This document shows, in pieces, positions 61,771-64,000 of a stretch of 64,000 bases of DNA (position 1 is its first letter; every line of letters starts with the position of its first letter). A model generated the notes under the pieces. That model did no database searches and was not told the origin of the DNA. It saw nothing but the letters and a program-made list of their open reading frames with translations. Origin of the DNA: Zoroaster sp. YZ-2022 (Eukaryota > Echinodermata > Asteroidea > Forcipulatida > Zoroasteridae); NCBI GenBank assembly GCA_029582265.1, contig CM055823.1:22827290-22891289 (forward strand), written 5' to 3'. Made by a program: the position numbers and the translations under genes.

Positions 61771-63640
61771 TTCAATAAGTCATAATTATGACTTAAGCTA
61801 AGTCATAATGACTTAAGCTAAGCCATAATTATGACTTCACTGAGTCACAATTATGACTTAGCGTAAGTCATAATAATATATTAGTTTACCTATAGAACAA
61901 CGACGCTTTGACAGTTGCATTACAGAGACATACGGAATCGTTAAAGGGAAATAGCGAAAATAATTATCAGATTAAGTCATAATTATAAATTCAGCTAAGT
62001 CATAATTATGACTTAAATAAGTCATAATTATGACTTAAACAAAGTTATACTTTTAACTTAATATCTCATCATCATGGCTTAGCGTAAGTCATAATAATAA
62101 CTTAGTTTGCCTCCTGAACAACGACGGTTTGACACACGGAAGCGTTAAGAGGGAAATAAAAGATTCTCAGCCTAAGTCATAATTATGACTTCAATAAGTC
62201 ATAATTATGACTTAAGCTAAGTCATAATTGTGACTTAATATCTCATAATTGTGACTTATATGTTAAGTCATAATTATGGCTTAGCGTAAGTCATAATAAT
62301 ATCTTAGTCATAATTATGAATTAAAAAAGTCATAATTATGAATTAAAAAAGTCATAATTATGAATCAAAAAAGTCATAATTATGAATTAAAAAAGTCATA
62401 ATTATGAATTAAAAAAGTCATAATTATGAATTAAAAAAGTCATAATTACGACTTAAGCTAAGTCGTAATTACGACTTCAATAAGTCATAATTACGACTTC
62501 AATAAGTCGTAATTATGACTTCAATAAGTCATAATTATGACTTCAATAAGTCACAATTATGACTTAGCTTAAGTCATAATAATATATTAGTTTACCTATA
62601 GAACAACGACGGTTTGACAGTTGCATTACAGAGACATACGGAATCGTTAAAGGGAAATAGCGAAAAAAAAATTCAGATGAAGTCATAATTATGAATTCAG
62701 CTAAGTCATAATTATGACTTAAATAAGTCATAATTATGGCTTAAACAAAGTTATACTTTCAACTTAATATCTCATCATCATGGCTTATCGTAAGTCATAA
62801 TAATAACTTAATTTGCCTCCAGAACAACGACGGTTTGACACGGTGATACACACGGAAGCGTTTAGAGGGAAATAAAAGATTCTGAGCCTAAGTCATAATT
62901 ATGACTTCAATAAGTCATAATTATGACTTAAACTAAGTCATAATTATGACTTAAGCTAAGTCATAATTATGAATTAAATAAGTCATAATTATGAATTAAA
63001 TAAGTCATAATTATGACTCAGCGTAAGTCATAATAATAACTTAGTTTGCCTATAGAACAACGACGGTTTGACAGTTGCATTACGGAGATACACACGGAAT
63101 CGTTAAAGGGAAATAGTGAAAAGAAATTCTCAGCTGAAGTAATAATTATGACTTAAATAAGTCATAATTATGACTTAAATTTATAATTTAAACTTAATAT
63201 CTCATCATCATGGCTTAGCGTAAGTCATAATAATAACTTAGTTTGCCTACAGAACAACGACGGTTTGACACGGTGATACACACGGAAACGTTAAGAGGGA
63301 AATAAAAGATTCTCAGCCTAAGTCATAATTATGACGTAAATAAGTCATAATTATGACTTCAATAAGTCATAATTATGACTTCAATAAGTCATAATTATGA
63401 CTTAAGCTAAGTCATAATTATGAATTAAATAAGTCATAATCATGACTTAAGCTAAGTCATAATTGTGACTTAATATCTCATAATTGTGACCTAATTATGA
63501 CTTAAGCTAAGTCATAATTATGAATTAAATAATTCATAATTATGACTTAAGCTAAGTCATAATTGTGACTTAATATCTCATAATTGTGACCTATATGTTA
63601 AGTCATAATTATGTCTTAAGCTAATAAGTCATAATTATGA
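61771..63640. repeat. Palindromic satellite with regular spacers
   Basis: Spacers recur near 61903, 62116, 62600, 62820, 63055 and 63250, alternating between a long form (TATAGAACAACGACGG...GACAGTTGCATTAC) and a short form (GACACGG or GACACACGG). This indicates a higher-order unit of roughly 480 bp made of two spacer types. Confidence 0.9.
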
Positions 63641-63691
63641 CTTCAGTAAGTCATTATTAGCCTATGACTTAAGCTTAGTCATAATTATGAC

Positions 63692-63722
63692 GTTTCGATC
63701 AGTATGCCATGATCGTCCTCAG
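63692..63722 (-). ncRNA. Hammerhead ribozyme core
   Basis: Minus strand: CTGAGGA, CGATCA/TGATCG stem, AAAC; differs from 56092 by one loop base. Confidence 0.6.
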
Positions 63723-63774
63723 GAGAATGAATAAGCTAGTCATGCAAACACCTCTTTGAAATTGTTCGGTTTTT

Positions 63775-63806
63775 AGGTGTTCGCGTGCGACAGTGCGCGA
63801 ACACCT
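63775..63806. repeat. 32-bp hairpin insertion
   Basis: AGGTGTTCGCG, a 10-nt loop TGCGACAGTG, and CGCGAACACCT: a perfect 11-bp stem. Absent at the equivalent place in the first copy of the block (about 56196). Confidence 0.9.
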
Positions 63807-64000
63807 AATTGCTTCTGTTCACTCAAAAGGAAATTTTTATTTTTATTTTAGCAGTACAGCTCACTCAAAAATAGTATTTACAGAGTGGTCTTTTTGTATT
63901 GCAATCGTGTGTTGAATTGCAATAATGGAGTGTCGTGGCCGAGCGGTCTAGCTTATCGGACTCAAGTTCTGGTGATAGCAGCAGAATGTGGGTTCAAATC

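Larger units (their letters stand above)
63620..64000 (+). repeat. Second copy of the 56.0 kb block (hammerhead, unique flank, SINE head), cut by window end
   Basis: Collinear with about 56030-56400: satellite end, hammerhead core, CACCTCTTTGAAATTGTTCG, GTGGTCTTTTTGTATTGCAA, and the SINE head to GGGTTCAAATC. It differs by a 32-bp hairpin insertion and small changes. The SINE continues past the window. Confidence 0.9.

Overview
This is a repeat-saturated stretch of a metazoan genome. I infer a marine deuterostome, most likely an echinoderm, from a tRNA-headed SINE with an (ATT)n tail, L2/CR1-like and Tx1-like LINEs, Penelope-like elements with hammerhead motifs, and a tandem Cys-rich module gene. 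The species cannot be fixed from sequence alone. Splice sites and introns rule out a prokaryote. No rRNA, functional tRNA or CRISPR array was seen.

1-16.5 kb holds the only convincing host genes. One exon near 2.9 kb carries an endonuclease/exonuclease/phosphatase motif. A plus-strand gene from 5.6 to 16.5 kb is built of repeated three-exon modules (about 52-55, 253-256 and 240-247 nt) whose splice phases fit together. Several of its exons carry frameshifts or a stop, so this locus looks decayed. Its introns are filled with SINEs, a LINE fragment, several MITEs and minisatellites.

16.5-24.7 kb holds a Penelope-like element (minus strand), a 500-N assembly gap, and copy 1 of a duplication of about 4 kb. 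That block contains a Ty3/gypsy gag fragment, a Penelope fragment and the front of a two-ORF element. 24.7-34.2 kb holds an intact 998-codon non-LTR retrotransposon (minus strand) with a 12-bp target duplication. It lies head-to-head with a decayed Tx1/L1-like LINE (plus strand). 34.2-36 kb is AT-rich with nothing recognised.

36-44 kb holds an LTR-retrotransposon gag, then copy 2 of the duplication, which here continues into an intact ORF of up to 788 codons. That ORF has an RNase-H/DDE-like motif order and a C-terminal zinc knuckle; its partner ORF is chromo-barrel-like. The two copies are broken in complementary ways. This two-ORF element is my best candidate for an under-described system.

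44-64 kb starts with a tandem pair of large hairpin elements, followed by about 12 kb of palindromic satellite (core TAAGTCATAATTATGACTTA) with a recurring spacer of about 100 bp. The satellite is a landing pad. It hosts a nearly complete Ty3/gypsy element of about 6 kb (103-bp LTRs, 5-bp target duplication, dead integrase), a second LTR, two Penelope-derived composites with long inverted repeats and hammerhead cores, a SINE with a tRNA-Leu-like head, a 234-bp tandem array, and a 1-kb inverted-repeat element packed with ACGCAAC/GTTGCG words.
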